A stretch of DNA of 64,000 bases from Hofstenia miamia (lineage: Eukaryota; Xenacoelomorpha; Acoela; Hofsteniidae), in contig CABFPE010000096.1 in NCBI GenBank assembly GCA_900660155.1, positions 1,520,944-1,584,943 of the forward strand, written 5' to 3'. The translations under genes were made by a program, and so were the position numbers. The stretch's first letter is position 1. The number at the start of each line of letters is the position of its first letter. Below the pieces are notes generated by a model. It saw nothing but the letters and a program-made list of their open reading frames with translations, did not search any database and had not been told where the DNA came from. Shown here one piece after another: positions 36,967 through 48,519 of the stretch.

Positions 36967-39900
36967 CTAAATGACAGAATAAATGGACAGGTTCAAGCAA
37001 ATATTATGCTGTAGCACATCACGTTGAGTTTAATTAGAGCAAGAAAATTTAGGCGGAGTAGATTTAAAATGTAAATAGCTTTAATTAAGTTTGTCATCAT
37101 ACATTTGATGCACTAAAAATGGAATAAATTATATACATGTATATTAATGTTTACAAAACCCTAGTAATGAATTTATAAATCTAGAAAATTATATTATCAG
37201 CAGTTCTATATAAACAACGGAGTTAAGAAACATTTAAGAAAAAAGAAATAAGAAAGTGTGAAACTTAGGATAGAATAGGCAGAAATGTCTTTGATTTTAT
37301 GAATGTGCTTGAGAACAATTTAATAAAAGTGTTTATAGTATAAGATGAAATCCTTTACCAAGTACAGATTTAAATATGCTTAACAAATAAGAGATAATCC
37401 AGAAATATATTTAAAGTTCGTTCAGGTGCAATAAATAAAGTAAATAAGAATTATAATAAAATTAATCCTTAATCCACCCAACATTTAACACAACTCCACA
37501 ATTTTTAGTTTAGGTAAGTTTTTGGATTTTTTGGAGGCCCTGAATTTTCGTACTTTGAAATTGCAAAGAATCCTAGTAAACATTCAAACACTTCCCATAT
37601 AAATATTCACAATATTTTCAGAATTGGACAATTATATTTACTTAAAGACATTGATCAAATTAAATGAAGATTGTTAATTTGAAGATACTAAAAATTTGCG
37701 ATTTTTGTAGAGCTGACCTTTCTCCCGCCTCTCACAGTTTGGCGTTCAGAATACAGAGGGGCGTTAATATTTTAAAATAATTTGAAGACCTGTAGTTATA
37801 AACTTCATAATACAAAAAAATTTCCGGTTGTTACTTGCAACAAGTTTGCTTTAGACAGTGTAATATAATGTATCTGTGCTAATGTGGCAAACATATTTCT
37901 TTAAATAACACACGATGGTAATCTGTAAAATAGCAATGTTATCTGCCCATACATTCACTAAACATTCGTATGAAAAATAATTGATTTTTTTGCAAACGAT
38001 ACCAATAATCATTTACAGGTAGAAAATATTTAATTGCGATTTACCCATTCCATATGTATTATCTACATGGAAAATCGCACTAGCGCCAAATTATCACATT
38101 GCTTAACAATATTTGTAAAAGTCATTAAAAACGTTTCTTACAACAAAAAACGGAATAAGTTTCTCTGAAGAAAAAACGGCAATTTAAGAATGCAGTAAAG
38201 CTACTTAAAATAGACAAATTTAATGAAAGACGATTTAATAAAACTATTTATAAATATTATAAAGTTTTCTTAATGAACGAGAATGAATTGCTTGTATTTA
38301 TAATATTAAAATTAATGGCACAAAGAGTTTATGATTTTGGATTTATGCACAAATCAAAACAGAAGATATAAACACTATAATAAAGTTCTTTAATGTCTGA
38401 GATACCTTATCTCTATGATAGTAAATTTTATCAAGTATATGCATGTATTGAAAAATACTATAGGGCATAAACTCGTTTTCTGAAATAATTGATTTAAATC
38501 ATTGACAATTGAATTATAATTTCAAGGTTTTAGAGACTTCTCAAACAAATACTCTCATTAAGTTGATTTCCTAATCCCAGGATCCTATTTAGTATTTCAG
38601 GCATTCAATTTCGGTCTTAGTTTTGTAGCAATAGCATTCAGTTACAAAAGGTTTTCTATAAAGTAAGGTGTGATCTTTTAAAGTAATTGAATGTCACACA
38701 TTAATAAACTGCGTATGTTGGTTAATTCAAAGCAGAAACCCTACAGACTACTCACAAAAATTTTCTATTGAAACGTACATCGCAAATAGTATTTATAAGA
38801 GCAAATTGGAGCTATCATTATTGGAAAGCCCAACATTTTCATAAACACAAAACTAAATAGGCAGAAATTATGAAAACAAAAGAAAAAATGTTATTGTTAG
38901 TATAGAAATTCCAAAGAACCAAAAACAAACATTTCAGGATATTAGATTTTCAGAAATCTCTGAATTAATATTTTAAGCCTCAGGTAGATTCTTAAATAAT
39001 TCTTCAATTTTGAGCATCTTAAACCTTATGATTCTTATAAAAAAAGAAAAAGTGTATTATAAAATATGGCAAAAAGCATGAATAATGAAGAAAGCTGAGG
39101 TGCAATGCTTAAATCAATTGTGAAGAAAATGCGTCTCCCCTACTCTAATTTGGCGATTTCAGGGGCAAACCCTTCCCCTAGAGATGCTAATCTGTTCCAT
39201 GGGACACATATTTTTTCAAAAATTTTTGCATTCTATAAGATGGGATATAATTCCTGTTTAACCATGCAACGTCCCATTTCCTCTAAGAAGCCTGGTAGCA
39301 TACCATCTATGATATTTAACCAGACGTTATTTGGCGGAAACACTCGTTACCTCTATTTTTCATAAACTATATATATATATANNNNNNNNNNNNNNNNNNN
39401 NNNNNNNNNNNNNNNNNNNNNNNNNNNNNNNNNNNNNNNNNNNNNNNNNNNNNNNNNNNNNNNNNNNNNNNNNNNNNNNNNNNNNNNNNNNNNNNNNNNN
39501 NNNNNNNNNNNNNNNNNNNNNNNNNNNNNNNNNNNNNNNNNNNNNNNNNNNNNNNNNNNNNNNNNNNNNNNNNNNNNNNNNNNNNNNNNNNNNNNNNNNN
39601 NNNNNNNNNNNNNNNNNNNNNNNNNNNNNNNNNNNNNNNNNNNNNNNNNNNNNNNNNNNNNNNNNNNNNNNNNNNNNNNNNNNNNNNNNNNNNNNNNNNN
39701 NNNNNNNNNNNNNNNNNNNNNNNNNNNNNNNNNNNNNNNNNNNNNNNNNNNNNNNNNNNNNNNNNNNNNNNNNNNNNNNNNNNNNNNNNNNNNNNNNNNN
39801 NNNNNNNNNNNNNNNNNNNNNNNNNNNNNNNNNNNNNNNNNNNNNNNNNNNNNNNNNNNNNNNNNNNNNNNNNNNNNNNNNNNNNNNNNNNTATATATAT

Positions 39901-40774
39901 ATATATATTAAAAACAATATTTTAATAATTTGCTAATGCACAACCTTCTGGCAATAAATAGTGGCTGCTACATCTACTGCTTTTTTATTTTTCAAAAATG
40001 TGTTCTAAATTATTTTGACAAGAATTGATGAGTAGGTGTGAGTGCTAATAAGGCTAAACACTATATGCGGTTTTAGTAAATGATCTAGGAGTTGTGCTGG
40101 GATCCCTAATTAGTGAGTTCATCTGCTGTTCAGATGCACTTCAAAATTTTCAGCATTATAACTGGGTACAAATGTAGATCTTTATATATTTGTTTTACAT
40201 CTAATAACAAGTTTATGCTATTGTTTTCTTCTAAGAAAGATCATCACTAAATAGAGGAGGCAGCCGTATATTTCTGCATTCAATAAGAAACATTGCAATA
40301 CTTGACAGACTTACATATTAATTAAAACGAATTTTAGTAATAAAACAGTGCATCCTGATTAATCAAAACATAGATGCATATGATTTTTTCAGAGTTGGAT
40401 TGGATTGAGATCTGATTTTAATCTACTATTTTGGAAAAGGAAGGGTTTCGAATCGGCAAAATCAGATAGATGTCTAGCCAAAAGTTTACCTTTCAATATT
40501 ATATATATATATATATATATATATGGCATTTTCTCGGATCTCATTTTTAATACTTTGGATTCAGATGAAATCAGATTTCATTATTTCGGATAGGTTTGGT
40601 TTCTGATATGTTACAACAGGAATGTATGGCACTATGCCTAAGTGATTCTAGATTGTGTAGAGTACATAATAATGCGAAGTATTCTACTGCCTCCTAATAA
40701 TTGGGAAAATAATTTATTAGGAATCTTAATAGGTAGGTATATAAATGCTAATAGATTCCAGGATAGAGACCAAC
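36967..40774 (-). other. Kv intron (3.8 kb including an N gap) between S2 and S3
   Basis: A phase-0 intron, donor AAG|GTTGGT. Apart from the gap and a slightly more GC-rich stretch at 39.1-39.36 kb (86-codon plus frame, no recognisable motif) I see nothing in it. Confidence 0.8.
39382..39891. other. Assembly gap (510 N) flanked by (TA)n
   Basis: TA runs flank both edges (39370-39381 and 39892-39908). The non-round length suggests an estimated size. It lies in an intron, so no channel coding sequence is necessarily lost. Confidence 0.97.
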
Positions 40775-40936
40775 CTTATTTGGCGAAACAGCGAACCTAA
40801 TGATAAGTTCAATAGTAAACCAAGTCATTGTGACTGTCTCTCCCATCAACAGGTAAGGATTGGGAGAATTGCGCCGCTCATACTGATGAAAATCGCGTGA
40901 TTCGAATTTAGAGTATTCCCCTTCATCAGTACCAAC
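40775..40936 (-). CDS. Kv1/Shaker-like channel exon: S1-S2 linker and S2
   Basis: This exon has no start codon of its own and is recognised by translation plus splice sites: acceptor AATATTTAG (40937), donor AAG|GTTGGT, exactly 54 codons, phase 0 at both ends. It encodes a charged linker (VGTDEGEYSKFESRDFHQYE) and then S2 as ETVTMTWFTIELIIRFAVSP, NK. The charge-transfer residues of S2 are all present (the Glu of ET, the Phe of WFT and the Glu of IEL; E283, F290, E293 in Shaker). Confidence 0.93.
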
Positions 40937-41859
40937 CTAAATATTTCCATTGAATTCATAACCAAAAGTCATTATTTTCTTCGTAACATTACAAATTTGG
41001 GTTGTGCTTCCATGCAGCTGAATTTCAAAGTTGGAAGTGTTTGACAAGACCTGACATTTGAATTGTTAAATATATAAAATGATAATCCAAACATGAATGA
41101 AAAAACTCAGTCTGCTTTATGAGCTCTTTTTTAGATGGACATTTATTGATTGTTTGATAGTGAAATGCTCTAAGGGACAAATATGTTCTATTTTGTTATA
41201 ATCTACTTCTCTCAATTAGTGGTATGTTTTTACAAGATGCAAGTGCCAAAAATGTAAAGCGAGAATGGAAAAACTTAATTTTCAAACTAAACTAAAATCT
41301 CTTACAACACCAAAATTGCAAAATAATTTAAAATTAAAGACAATGTGGAGTACTAAAATTAAATATATTAAGAAAGATAATTTATTTATATATTGGAGGA
41401 TTGTTATTTGTGGAAGACGACCATGTTACAAAAATGTGCAAATACCATGCTCTTTGTAAACTTATTAGCAAGTTGTCATTATTCTAGTAAACTCTTTTAT
41501 TACAATTTTCTTAGATAACAACAATATGTAGCTATAACTCTGTTTTAAGTGTAACACAACAACATTAACAAGTAACCACCTAGTAAAGAGAATTTTCAAT
41601 TTCTGTATCAATTATTCATAAACGCATTTGCGATATAAGCGTGTAGCTTATAAAAGCAATCATGAAATTAAAGGATCTAAGAAAAGTGTATATCAATGAG
41701 TCATTATTTGTCTGCGCCAAACATTTTAATTTAAAACAGCAAAACTTTAAACATTTCCATTCCATAAAATATACTAATGTTATCATTTTTTGACAGAATT
41801 TTTGCAGGTATCATTATTTATCGCGACTCTACCTTTGCAGCATACGTAGCGTATCACTG

Positions 41860-41900
41860 CAGGCGCGGATTTAGAGGGGAATGCCAGCCCTCTTTTCAAA
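41860..41900 (+). repeat. Possible solo hAT-type terminus
   Basis: CAGGCGCGGATTTAGAGGGG resembles the left end of the hAT element at 19488 (CAGGGGCGGATA..., then TTAGAGGGG). No opposing terminus was seen within the next kilobase, so it may be a truncated copy or coincidence. Confidence 0.35.
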
Positions 41901-42465
41901 AACTACGAATATTTTATGAGAATATTGTCATAAAAAATAAATTTATAAAGGTTTTCATAAAATAAAAACAATTTTTTATTAAAAATATTTCTGCTCCCTC
42001 ATGAATAAAAGGTTTTTTAATAAAATTAGCTTTCATCTGTACGAATACAAACCATAAAGTTTTTGTGGAGAATTTAAAAAATCATTGCAAATAAATAAAT
42101 TTATAATTTTTTATACACGTATTTTGAAGATTTCTTAACACTAGACCTACCAAATATGTCAAAATTGACTCAAATTAAAATTTTGTTTACTTGCGCATGC
42201 ATTCATTAAAAAAAACAGCATGTATATGCACCTCCAAATATATTCATAATCTATTTAAATCTGCATGTGTAATTTTTTCATTATTTTTCATAATTTTTTT
42301 GCTTTGAAATGCCCTATGAAAAGAAAGCTTAAGCAGCAGTGGTATTTCTAGTGTCAAGAATGCCCAGAGTAGTCCAAGTACGCGGCAAAAGCAAGTGAGT
42401 AACACAGTAGATGGGGACGGCTCGATATCCTAAACAGTAACGAAAAACCAGCTTGACAACACATA

Positions 42466-44690
42466 TTGGTGAGATTAGCTGATCCAATATATTTTTTAAA
42501 CATTGATTTACACTTTAAAAAGGCCCTCAGTCCCCGGCAGGCCTTAAATGGTCAGGGGGTGCGAAGAATCTCCGGTCAGGTGGACTCCACAATCGGGAGT
42601 GTGGACTCGAGAAGTGGCAGTATAGGATCCACACAGACCAATGGACAACGGCACAAATGGACAGATGAGCAGAACAAAACAGCATTGGAATGTTACAGAA
42701 GAAGCAGGCCAGATGAGAGAGGTTACAGGAAGAGAATGTTGGAAGAATGTAGGAAGGCAGGAACAGGATTAGAAGTTACAGAGCAGCGGCTTGCAGGACA
42801 AGTGCAAAAGTTACAGTTGGATGAGAGAAAAGGGAAATAGAGAGTTGAACAGACTAAGCAGAAGGAAGATGAAGTGATAGACGTTGAGGCACAATTGGCG
42901 GAAGAAGCAGAACCAGTGGACGCAGAAACTGAAGCAGCAATCAAGGAAAAGATGAAGGAAGAAATAGGTGAAAGAACTAGGTTGCCAGTTCCAAGAGGAG
43001 TTAAGAGAAGTAAGCTAGCAGTAGAGACAGCAAAAGTCAATAAAGTGTTGGAGAGGATAGATGCTAGGAGTGTCACAGAAGTAAATAGCTTAGTGTATGC
43101 AGGCGCATGGGAAGTGCTGAAGAATGTAGGCATGGACATGAAGAAGAAAAGACAACAAGAAGATAAGCCAGCATGGGAGAGAAGAATTGAGAATAAAGTG
43201 GCAAGGATTAGGCAGCAAATAGGGAAGATCAGGATAAGTAAGGCGGTACAGGACAGGTGCAGGGTAGGTAAGGGGAAGACTATAGAAACTGCAAGAGAAT
43301 AGCTTAACTGAGAAGGCTAAGCAGGCAAGAGACAATATGAAGTTTGAGACTCAAGAAGGAAGATTCTACAAAGAACTAGATGTAGGAGAAAAGGCTACCG
43401 CTAGAGCATGCAAAGATGCATTAAGTTTCTGGGAGAATATATGGGGAAGTGGGGACCAGAGATAGAGAGTGAGCAGATAGAGAAGGGGGTCAGACAAGAA
43501 GAAGTAATCACAACGGCAAAGCTAAAGGAGGCTCTAAAGAAGATGAAGAATTGGAAGGCGCCAGGCAGAGCTGAGGCACATGGGTATTGGCTGAAGAAGT
43601 TCACAAGTGTTCATGAGAGACTAGCAGTAGCATTGGAGGAGTGTGTGGTGAGTCGGTGTCCAGAGTGGATGGTATTGGAAAGGACATTTCTGATACAGAA
43701 GGACCCAAAGAAAGGCAGTGAGGCAAGCAACTTCAGGCCAATAACATGTCTGCCAACAACTTGGAAATTGCTAACTTCTGTGATTTCAAGTAGGCTGGCA
43801 TGTTACTTAGAACAGAACAGGTTGATACCAGAGAGCAGAAGGGATGTAGGACAAAGACAAGAGGATGCAAATATCAGTTATTAATAGACCAGGCAGTAGT
43901 GGAGAATTGTAGAAGAAGGAAGACAAACTTAGCAATGGCATGGATTGACTACAGCAAGGCATATGACAGCATATCACATAGATGGGTATTGATGACGCTA
44001 GAGGCCAATGGAGTGTAGAGGAAACTGTAGAAGCAGAAGCACTAGGGCTAAAGGAATATGTAGAAAAGCAACCTAAGCGTTCACTACTGGAGGTCACTAA
44101 GGAGTTAAGGAAGATAAGGACTGATAGTGAAAGAAAGACAGCATACCAGAGTAGGATGGAATCAGAGAGACAAACAAGGTGTAGGCTGTGCAAGAAAGAG
44201 TGTGAGACAGTAGATCATCTGATAGCGGGATGTGAGAAGTTGGCGCCACAGGCGGTCATAGAAAATGAGAAGGTTAAGATACTGTGGGACTGCAACATAC
44301 AGACAAGCAAGGTGATAGAAGCTCGGAGGCCAGACATAGTAGTTGTAGACAGAGAAAAGATTAGGAAAAGTGATAGACATAGCAGTACCAAAAGACAGGA
44401 ATGTAGAAAGCAAGGAGAAAGAGAAAATAGACAATGACAGGGGGTTGGCAGAGGAAATAGAAAGGCTGTGGAAATTGAAGAAGGTTAAAGTAGTCCCGGT
44501 AGTTGTAGGAGCTCTAGGAGCAGTGAGTAAGTAGCATATCAAAGTGGGGAGGAGCAGTAGCACAGAAGGCAACATTGTTAGGAACATCTAGAGTACCTGG
44601 GAACTGGTGAGTTCCCCGAGCTGAGAAGGATACCAGCATGAAGCTGGGAGAAGAAATGAAATACTAATAATATAATAATAATAATGTATT
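42466..44690 (+). pseudogene. R2-type (RLE-class) non-LTR retrotransposon, decayed and internally deleted
   Basis: This stretch is visibly richer in G and purines than its surroundings. Domains in order: a Myb-like DNA-binding segment (about 42645-42800; HKWTDEQNKTALECYRRS, GYRKRMLEE, TEQRLAGQV); a linker; RT fingers (about 43540-43800; MKNWKAPG, RTFLIQKDPKKGS, NFRPITCLPTTWKLL); RT motif A (43905-43990; NLAMAWIDYSKAYDS); a CCHC zinc finger (44180-44240; CRLCKKE.ETVDHLIAGC); and the start of a restriction-like endonuclease (ILWDCNIQ, EARRPDIVVVD, then IDIAVPKDRNVE in another frame). Damage seen: an in-frame TAG at 42838, frame changes near 43300, 43450 and 43840, a deletion near 44010 that removes the rest of RT including the catalytic YxDD block, and a smaller one between zinc finger and nuclease. 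The 3' end is an AAT/TAA-rich tail near 44660-44690. Order and motifs fit R2/R4/NeSL-like elements; the exact clade is uncertain. Confidence 0.88.
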
Positions 44691-44803
44691 AAAAACTACA
44701 CAAGCGAATCTAAAATAAAGTCCCTCGCAAAAATCTATTTGGAAAAACAAGCACAGTATGCACTTTCAACATTTTAGTGGAAATGAGTATACATTAGAAT
44801 TGT

Positions 44804-45660
44804 CCATATTTTGGTCATGCTTGAAAAGTTGCGTTTGAACAACCTGATGTGGAGCAGTTTTGCTTAAAAATAAATTTACAAGAAAATTTCAAATCGGTTG
44901 AATTTTAGATCCCCCTCAAGAGCAATAAAATTTTGGACTAAAAAAATAGAAAACAATATCACTGATAAAACGTTTAAAGTATTTCAGGAATTCCCTACGT
45001 CTTTGGTGAGCTCACCGTGACATTTGAAAATCCCAGCAAGCCTTTTTTCCAGAATGTTAAATTTTAAATGATTGTTTTCTTATTGAGATATGAAATTGTG
45101 TTTTTCATTGTTTGATAGTTTTGATAAAACCAGTATTAATACTGGCAAATGCGCAGCTATAATTAAGCACTTGAACAGAACAGAAAATATCTCTGCTAAG
45201 TATGCAAGAATAATACTAGTACATGTCTGCAGATGTAGAGTAAAAAATATAAGTTCAAATTAAAGTGCAACATCGTACAGTAATGATAGAAGTAAGAATA
45301 GGTATATTTTGCCTATGCGCATTCAAATTCAATTGATCTTTGCAAAAATTAGCTTGACATGTTAGATTTTGCAATATTGACGTAAGTAGTGACGTATGAT
45401 TGCGTAAAAATTCCTGAGACATTTTGTCGATTTAGTCTCTAAGTAGTGGAAATAACGCAAAAATGATATATATATATATATATATATTTAGCAAAAGAGG
45501 ATTACCCAAATTACTTCAATTTTGAGAGCAAAACTTCATCGATTTTGAGGGAGTCTAATTCTCAACAGATCTGAAAAAAAATTTTGCCCAGTGATTTCTA
45601 AGCAAAATTGCACCATATCAGGTTGTTCAAATACAGCTTTTTAAATATGTCCAAAATATG
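44804..45660. mobile_element. Element with ~135-bp inverted terminal repeats, 857 bp
   Basis: The left arm (44804-~44940) starts CATATTTTGGTCAT and includes TTTGAACAACCTGATGTGG and TTTTGCTTA, CCCCTCAA. The right arm (about 45525-45660), read inward, starts CATATTTTGGACAT and includes TTTGAACAACCTGATATGG, TTTTGCTTA and CTCCCTCAA in the same order. The interior has a TA microsatellite and no coding. I could not resolve a target-site duplication, so the superfamily is unknown. The right end is only about 40 bp inside the Kv intron from the S1 exon's splice donor. Confidence 0.75.
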
Positions 45661-45700
45661 GAAGGCAACCCTAGTACACATAAAATAATACTCCACTTAC

Positions 45701-45918
45701 AGTGCTGTCAAAAGCGTTCGACTGGTTGACTTCCGTTACATTTATTACGTAGACATCCACTAAATCAGTCATGCTTTCGGCGCAGAGCACGATGATTGAG
45801 CCAGCAATCATAATCAAGGAAATCCCTGCGAAAATTCGAGCTGCAAGCGAAGAATCTGGCTTTTCAACGCAACGCCAAATCAACCGCTGATATTTGTTAG
45901 CTGGAAGAATTGCTTCGT
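45701..45918 (-). CDS. Kv1/Shaker-like channel exon: T1-S1 linker, S1, first part of S1-S2 loop
   Basis: It begins after acceptor AGCTTTAG in phase 1 (two bases complete a codon split with the previous exon, giving Asp). It encodes EAILPANKYQRLIWRCVEKP, then DSSLAARIFAG and the S1 helix ISLIMIAGSIIVLCAES. The extracellular loop has two N-glycosylation sequons close together (NVT and NQS). The donor ACT|GTAAGT is strong and phase 0. The WR-EKP-SS-AAR lead into S1 is diagnostic of Kv1-type channels (Shaker has W-EYPESSQAAR). Confidence 0.94.
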
Positions 45919-46259
45919 CTAAAGCTTAAATATGTAATGATCAATACAGACATTTTAAGGCCTATTTTAGCTACACAATTTAATCAGCAGATTACGCAAA
46001 GATCACGAAAATCGAGTTTAATGTGTTGAGGACACCACCGCTTGGGACATAATTCCAAAACACTGCCGAAGTAAGGCCAATGATCTTTTGATAAATGTCA
46101 GAAACTTAACCATAGTAAATGTCAAGAGCCTAAGATTTTCTTTCTTCACAAGTTCAGTTCCCCGCCAGAAATAGAAGACAAAGGGCTATTTATGAAAAAG
46201 TGCGATTTTGAAATTAGGTCTTAAGTAGACCTAAAATACTAACTTGTTAACAAAGATTC

Positions 46260-46620
46260 CAAAAATGGGAGCACATGCAATTCACCCAATCTCAGTCAAA
46301 GAAATTAGAACAAATACAAAGAAGGGCTTTCAAATCAATCCATCCAAAATTATCATATCAAGAAGCGTGCACTGAATTGCGTATATCTATTCTTGTAGAA
46401 TTTAGAAATCAAATTTGCAATAAAGTTTGGTCACAAATAATGAAGTGACGCCTCCTCTACATCACCTGATCCCAACTCTAAAAACTCACTCCAACACATT
46501 ACTTACTCAAAACGTCTTCGATGTAAGATATCCGAAGACAATCTTGAATGAATCCTCATACTGATTACGGTTTCAGACATGAAAGGGCTATGCAAGCACT
46601 TGTTTATACTAAGTGAAGAA
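46260..46620 (+). pseudogene. LINE ORF2 C-terminal fragment
   Basis: The frame from about 46267 reads WEHMQFTQSQSKKLEQIQRR, then AFKSIHPKLSYQEACTELRI, matching the conserved tail of many LINEs (W...LT..QS..LE.IQKRALKII....SY.EAL..L). A stop follows at about 46446, and the next frame gives PPLHHLIPTLKTHS, the usual (S)PLHHLLP continuation. There is no RT core nearby. It is antisense to the Kv gene. Confidence 0.8.
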
Positions 46621-47223
46621 GGAATAAATAATTTTCGTATTAGTGAACAAAGTTATGACGAAAAACATGATTCTAGACGTCAATCGTGATCATTAATTTT
46701 AAAATTAAGCCTTTTCACCTGAACATTGGAATTGAAATAAAATTAATATTAGAATAAATAGTATTTTATATTACTATGATGTTTCATGTCACCAGAGTTG
46801 ATATTGCAGTTTAATATATAAATATGGAAGTAATAAATCTGGTTGCTTATGGTAGGTTTCTGGGAAAAAAAAATTTCTATTTAGTACCAGTCTGGTCCCA
46901 CACCAGTCTCATGAAATAGTCTGAGCCTATGCTCCTCCAACCAAAATTTCTAAACACTATGAATAGAAAAAAATTTTCTGAAATGCGTGGTATCTGTTTT
47001 TTCAGTTTTGGTCTTAGTCTCCTTTTAGTCTCAGTCCCACTTAAATATTTTTCCCATGTTCTAGTACTACAGGGATCCCGCAGAACCCTAGCTTGTGGGT
47101 CTGTTCACTAGCAAGTGTGTAAATGAATGCATTGCGGGAAATTTTTAAATTGCCCTATCACATTAATTCACCACTTTTAGAAAATAATGTTTTGCAAAAA
47201 AAAATATTATTCGCTATAACGAT

Positions 47224-47621
47224 TAAGGGTGGACATGGGTACATATTTCCCCCTAACCCTAACCCAGCCCGCACCCACGCGTTTGTACCCGCATCTAACC
47301 CGCACCAGCAAATTGTTTGAAATACATAAAAGCAACCAACCCACATCTACAGTTTTCCATTATCATACCCGCATTTTTTCATTTATTGACAATATTATAA
47401 TGATCTACTTGATGAGTTCAAAAATGTCCAATTGGGAAAAATTTAATATATATCACCACTTGATCGCACTATATATTTTCTTAATTCGTACTTTATGATA
47501 GGCATGTACACATTTTCTAACCACAATACTACTCGCGTATATTTTATTTATGCCCAACCCATAACAAAAGTCATACTCAACCATGCGGCCATACCCAACC
47601 TACATGCATATTCCACCCTTG
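47224..47621. mobile_element. hAT-type MITE, 398 bp, with perfect 8-bp TSD
   Basis: The ends are TAAGGGTGGA at the left and, read inward from the right, CAAGGGTGGA. Both flanks carry ATAACGAT (47216-47223 and 47622-47629), a perfect 8-bp target duplication. The subterminal parts are rich in ACCC/GGGT words on both sides (CCCTAACCCTAACCC near 47252, CCCGCACC, ACCCAACC). No transposase is encoded. The perfect TSD suggests a relatively recent insertion into the Kv intron. Confidence 0.8.
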
Positions 47622-48295
47622 ATAACGATAGGTTTTTGGGAGATTTCAGATTTAAGCTTCATATTTACAAACATTAACAAATGCTTCTCGAATTCCACGA
47701 TTGTGCTAAACTTTGTTTAGGGTCTGTATATACAAATCTGGAAATAACATGTATTAATAATGGTTTCACAAGAATCACACTCTCTCAATCCATATATCAT
47801 GAAAAAATGCAATTATAAACATCGTAAGATGAAATCGAAAAGATGGTTTTTACAATAATTATGCTATCAAATTTGTAGAAAGATATTAACATTGAAATTT
47901 AAATTACATAGGTCTGCAAAAATCTATGCTTAGTATATCTAACTAGCAAATTCTGTGTGCAAACCAAATCACGCATAGATATTATAGATAGCAAGTTGTT
48001 GCGTTATGTTGGTCAAATACACTGATCAACAATTTCGTTCTCTTAACATATTTAAAAGCACAATTTGGATTAGCTCTAACAAATGTTGAGTCTGACACTT
48101 AGCAATTATGAAGATAGGCAAAAAAGAAATTTTAGTTAAAATCCAAAATAATTATTACTGTAATTTAAATATTTCAGACATTAGAAAATGTGTTTCGTAT
48201 TATTAACACTAAATTACAACCAATTCCTAATTTAAATAACGAAACATGCTGATACGCGGTTTAACATTAAAAATCGTATTAATAAGAATGTTTAC

Positions 48296-48519
48296 CCTCT
48301 GATAATCTTAGCACGTGTGGGCAGTAGGTCTTGGCAAACCGAGTGGCCACCTCTTCACCCATCTTCCAAAAGTGCAGCTCCTCCCAAAACTCTTCGTATG
48401 TGATGTCCTGAGGAGAAAGAAGTCTGCCACCACTTTGATAGAAAAACAGGATGCATTCAAATACTGCTTTGCTTCTATCAAAGAAGTATTCTTTCTTTTT
48501 GGCATCGTAGTAATTCAAT
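48296..48519 (-). CDS. Kv1/Shaker-like channel exon: second half of T1 domain
   Basis: It begins after acceptor TTATTTAG (48520) in phase 2 and encodes LNYYDAKKKEYFFDRSKAVF, then ECILFFYQSGGRLLSPQDI and EEFWEELHFWKMGEEVATRF, the canonical Shaker-subfamily T1 second half. The HxxxxxC...CC zinc site of Kv2-4 T1 domains is absent, supporting Kv1 type. It ends GAGG|GTAAAC, phase 1. There is no start codon, and the upstream sequence to 64000 lacks an intact partner for the first half of T1; the only intact partner is at 11878-12052. Confidence 0.95.

Larger units (their letters stand above)
40937..45700 (-). other. Kv intron (4.8 kb) between S1 and S2, loaded with two mobile elements
   Basis: A phase-0 intron with donor ACT|GTAAGT. 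It contains an antisense R2-type retrotransposon remnant, a long-TIR element that ends about 40 bp from the donor, and a possible single hAT end. The 64-codon frame at 41265-41459 is not recognisable. Confidence 0.85.
45919..48295 (-). other. Kv intron (2.4 kb) between T1 and S1 exons
   Basis: A phase-1 intron, donor GAGG|GTAAAC, acceptor GCTTTAG. It contains a LINE C-terminal fragment and a hAT-type MITE, annotated separately. Confidence 0.85.

Noticed and set aside
42723-43335. Long serine- and leucine-rich minus-strand open frames (also 43807-44193 and 44162-44587)
   Set aside because: Antisense shadows of the purine-rich R2-type element on the plus strand.
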